Origin: CAZZCP01 sp964653235
GTDB lineage: Bacteria; Bdellovibrionota; Bdellovibrionia; Bdellovibrionales; UBA840
Length of the DNA: 23,980 nucleotides
Assembly: GCA_964653235.1 (NCBI GenBank)
Contig: CAZZCP010000036.1
Coordinates: 1 to 23,980, forward strand
Reading direction: 5' to 3'
The translations under genes were made by a program, and so were the position numbers. Below, in pieces: positions 21,533 to 23,980 of the stretch. Position 1 is the first letter of the stretch, and each line of letters starts with the position of its first letter. The notes below the pieces were generated by a model that searched no databases, was not told the DNA's origin, and worked only from the letters and a program-made list of their open reading frames with translations.

Positions 21533-23980
21533 CTAAATCAACTGTATAAATTCAGTTGTTCCCATCAGGCCATGGATTTCTTCTAAAAGCATCAGAGAAG
21601 GTTGAATACCCTCTGGTTCAAGAACCTCTATATCGATTTGTTTTTTCAGCTCTGGTATCTCGAGCTGAAGCATGATTTGAGTTGAGCCCTGATGCTTTTC
21701 AAATACAAATTGCAAATCTTTAAGCTTTTCTTGATGTTCTTCTTTTAATTTTAAAATCATTTTACTACTCTTTAGAATCTTCTCATCAACCGACTGAAAA
21801 GACTCAACAATTAATTTATCACCTCGATCCTCTTTCTCAAAGGTACCAACTACGATCATTGGCTTTTCCTCTTTCAATAGTCCTTCATACTCAGCGTAGA
21901 CGTCTGGAAACAATACCAACTCTATAGAATCACTTAGATCCTCGAGCCGAGCAAAGGCCATTCGAGTCCCCTTTTTGGTAATCAATTCACGAGATACTTC
22001 AACCAGCCCCCCCACACTAACCTTGGTCTTTTTTTCTAAAGACTTCGTTTCGCTAAGACTATTTGATACAAAAGCAGATAAAATTCCCTCATAGCCTGAG
22101 AGCGGATGGTCACTTAAGAAAAAACCCAAAACTTCTTTTTCAGAATTCAATCGATAGCTTTTGGTCCAGGGTTTTATATTTGGAAGCTTCACTGCCTCAC
22201 TTTCTTGTGGAGTTAAATCAAACAGAGAAGATTGTCCTAACTCTCGATCTCTCTTGATGCTTTCGGCTCGATCTAAATAGGTTGCATAGACTTCTTGAAG
22301 TTGAGCTCTTGTGGCATCAAAACCATCTAAAGCTCCTGCCTTAATTAAACATTCAATCACCTTCTTATTTACTCGGCGACTATCGATCGAGTTAAAAAAA
22401 TCAGAGAGATTTGAAAATTTTTTTTCTGGCTTTTGATTGCGGGCTTCTATTATGGCCTCAACTGCTGACTCCCCCACTCCTTTGATTGCTGCAAGACCAA
22501 AATAAATTTCATCCCCATGCACGCTGAATTTTTTGAAAGAGCGATTCACATGAGGGGCTAGGACTGAAATTCCATGATTTCTCGCATCTTTTACATACTG
22601 AACTACCTTGTCGGTATTAGACATTTCAGTGGATAGCATCGCCGCAAAAAATTCAACCGGATAGTAACGCTTGAGCCAAGCGGTTTGCGCTGCGATCACA
22701 CAATAAGCAGCTGCATGAGATTTATTAAAGCCATATTGAGCAAACTTTGCCATCTGCTCAAAGAGCTCAATACTCTTATCTTTATCAAAGCCATTCTCTG
22801 TAGCTCCTTTGATAAAGCGCTCTCTTTGCTTTGCCATCTCTTCAGCTATCTTCTTACCCATGGCTCGACGTAAAAGATCTGCTTCGCCTAGAGAGTAAGA
22901 AGCAATTTTAGCCGCAATCAATTGCACATGTTCTTGGTAAACAATAATACCATAGGTTTCTTTTAAGATGGGTTCTAGCTCATCAAAGAGGTATTGAATT
23001 TTAATTTTGCCATGTTTACGGCCCACATATTCGTCGAGAAACTGCATCGGGCCTGGACGATACAAAGCATTTAAAGCAGTGATATCTTCAAAACAAGTTG
23101 GCTTGGCTTTCTTAACAAACTCTGTCATGCCATCGCCTTCAAATTGAAAAATACCCGCAGTGTCTCCGGCACTCATTACCTCATAGATGCCAGGGTCATT
23201 TAATGAGATGTCTTGCGCTGAAAGATCTTTTTTACGATTGTATTTGATCAACTTAAAAGCATCTTCAATCAAGGTCAGAGTTTTTAAACCGAGAAAATCG
23301 AATTTAATCAAACCAATTCCTTCGGCATTTTTCATATCGTATTGAACTACATTTTCATCGGCAGCGCCCTTATACAAAGGTGCATATTCGACCAAGGCCT
23401 TATTCGAAATAATCACACCAGCAGCATGAATCGATGCATGCCGAGTGAGCCCTTCTACTTTTTGGGCAAGCTCCATCAAGTGATTGATTTTGGGGTCCTC
23501 TTCCATCAAGTCTCGAAGTCTTGCCTCGGTATCAATGGCCTCTTCTAAAGAAATTCCCAATTTGTCTGGAATCAATTTGGCAACGACATCCACTTCACCA
23601 AAAGTCATTCCAAGAACGCGGCCTACATCGCGAATTGCAGCGCGAGCTTGTAGCTTTCCGAAAGTAATAATTTGTGAAACCGACTCGGCTCCATACTTTT
23701 CAGTAACGTATTGAATTACACTTTGACGTTTTTCTTGGCAGAAATCGATATCAAAGTCGGGCATACTCACCCGCTCCGGATTGAGAAAGCGCTCAAAAAT
23801 CAAATTGTAGGGCATAGGGTCTAAGTCAGTAATGCCAAGAGAATAGGCCACCAAACTGCCTGCTCCTGAACCGCGCCCAGGACCAACAGGGCAGCCATTC
23901 TTTTTTGCCCAGTCAATAAAGTCTTGAACGATTAAAAAGTAGCCATTAAAGCCCATGCTATCAATCACTTTGAGCTCATG
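21533..23980 (-). CDS. dnaE: DNA polymerase III alpha subunit (partial, 5' end off window)
   Basis: The replicative polymerase catalytic subunit. The frame stays open to the right edge (edge residues HELKVIDSMGF), so the PHP domain and the N-terminus are missing. Visible are the palm motifs GPGRGSGAGSLVAYSLGITDLDP and PDFDIDFC (about 23739-23764) with the two catalytic Asp, RHASIHAAGV, the fingers segment MQFLDEYVGRKHG, RRAMGKK, the FNKSHAAAY motif, the tandem HhH region, and a C-terminal OB domain (VGGLVEV...ARLEDLSDSIELVLF). The LGQSSLFDL stretch before it is common in DnaE1. The third catalytic Asp is in the FQFEGDGM/GLIKFDFLGLKTL part. At least 815 residues are present; a full protein is about 1150-1180. 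Confidence 0.96.
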   Translation of the reverse strand, partial: HELKVIDSMGFNGYFLIVQDFIDWAKKNGCPVGPGRGSGAGSLVAYSLGITDLDPMPYNLIFERFLNPERVSMPDFDIDFCQEKRQSVIQYVTEKYGAESVSQIITFGKLQARAAIRDVGRVLGMTFGEVDVVAKLIPDKLGISLEEAIDTEARLRDLMEEDPKINHLMELAQKVEGLTRHASIHAAGVIISNKALVEYAPLYKGAADENVVQYDMKNAEGIGLIKFDFLGLKTLTLIEDAFKLIKYNRKKDLSAQDISLNDPGIYEVMSAGDTAGIFQFEGDGMTEFVKKAKPTCFEDITALNALYRPGPMQFLDEYVGRKHGKIKIQYLFDELEPILKETYGIIVYQEHVQLIAAKIASYSLGEADLLRRAMGKKIAEEMAKQRERFIKGATENGFDKDKSIELFEQMAKFAQYGFNKSHAAAYCVIAAQTAWLKRYYPVEFFAAMLSTEMSNTDKVVQYVKDARNHGISVLAPHVNRSFKKFSVHGDEIYFGLAAIKGVGESAVEAIIEARNQKPEKKFSNLSDFFNSIDSRRVNKKVIECLIKAGALDGFDATRAQLQEVYATYLDRAESIKRDRELGQSSLFDLTPQESEAVKLPNIKPWTKSYRLNSEKEVLGFFLSDHPLSGYEGILSAFVSNSLSETKSLEKKTKVSVGGLVEVSRELITKKGTRMAFARLEDLSDSIELVLFPDVYAEYEGLLKEEKPMIVVGTFEKEDRGDKLIVESFQSVDEKILKSSKMILKLKEEHQEKLKDLQFVFEKHQGSTQIMLQLEIPELKKQIDIEVLEPEGIQPSLMLLEEIHGLMGTTEFIQLI

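Noticed and set aside
1..23980. CRISPR arrays, prophage, integrase, insertion sequences, toxin-antitoxin pairs, restriction or defence genes
   Set aside because: No regular repeat-spacer pattern, no transposase or integrase frame and no recognised defence family were seen on either strand.

Overview
This 24 kb window of AT-rich (about 40% GC by eye) bacterial chromosome looks like ordinary core and accessory genome with no prophage or CRISPR. The gene content fits a motile, aerobic Gram-negative of the Bdellovibrionota/former Deltaproteobacteria type: an RND pump, outer-membrane-type lipoproteins with a FlgT-like C-terminus, a bacteriohemerythrin, a REC/HDOD/histidine-kinase cluster, LipB, and DnaE of the long proteobacterial type. 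The taxonomic placement is inference from gene style, not from a marker comparison.

Left end (1-331): a diverged, edge-truncated copy of a dispersed repeat, then a strong candidate for an unannotated small RNA on the minus strand. The RNA has a near-consensus promoter, three hairpins (one GCAA tetraloop), a pair of mutually exclusive helices and a clear intrinsic terminator. A minus-strand operon follows (332-2527): Zn-ribbon/Tudor-like protein, endonuclease/exonuclease/phosphatase-fold protein, TauE/SafE exporter. Two minus-strand genes of unknown function (2701-3564 and a Cys-rich secreted 78-residue protein) precede a plus-strand pair, EVE-domain protein and DusC, which overlap each other. 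DusC runs tail to tail into a minus-strand RND permease with a 125-bp antisense overlap.

Middle (8386-12613): the RND gene and grxC diverge from an intergenic region that holds a complete 183-bp copy of the repeat, with 27-bp terminal inverted repeats. A second Dus paralogue (DusB-like) is convergent with grxC. Next come three plus-strand signalling genes, each with a good ribosome binding site: response regulator, HDOD protein, sensor kinase.

Right half: a plus-strand FbpABC-type ferric iron importer whose genes overlap, translationally coupled to a short-chain dehydrogenase (12743-17089); a DMT-family transporter; lipB overlapping tRNA-Val(GAC), whose anticodon loop has C at position 33; a bacteriohemerythrin with an FNR-type half-site pair at class II spacing; two exported proteins, one with a FlgT-like C-terminal domain; and dnaE, cut by the right edge.

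A recurring promoter design stands out. Several genes without a Shine-Dalgarno sequence have a -35/-10 pair whose -10 box ends only 5-7 nt before the ATG, which predicts leaderless mRNAs. The signalling and iron-uptake genes instead use conventional ribosome binding sites. I saw no complete defence or other multi-gene novel system. The most promising undescribed items are the small RNA, the inverted-repeat element and the leaderless promoter set.
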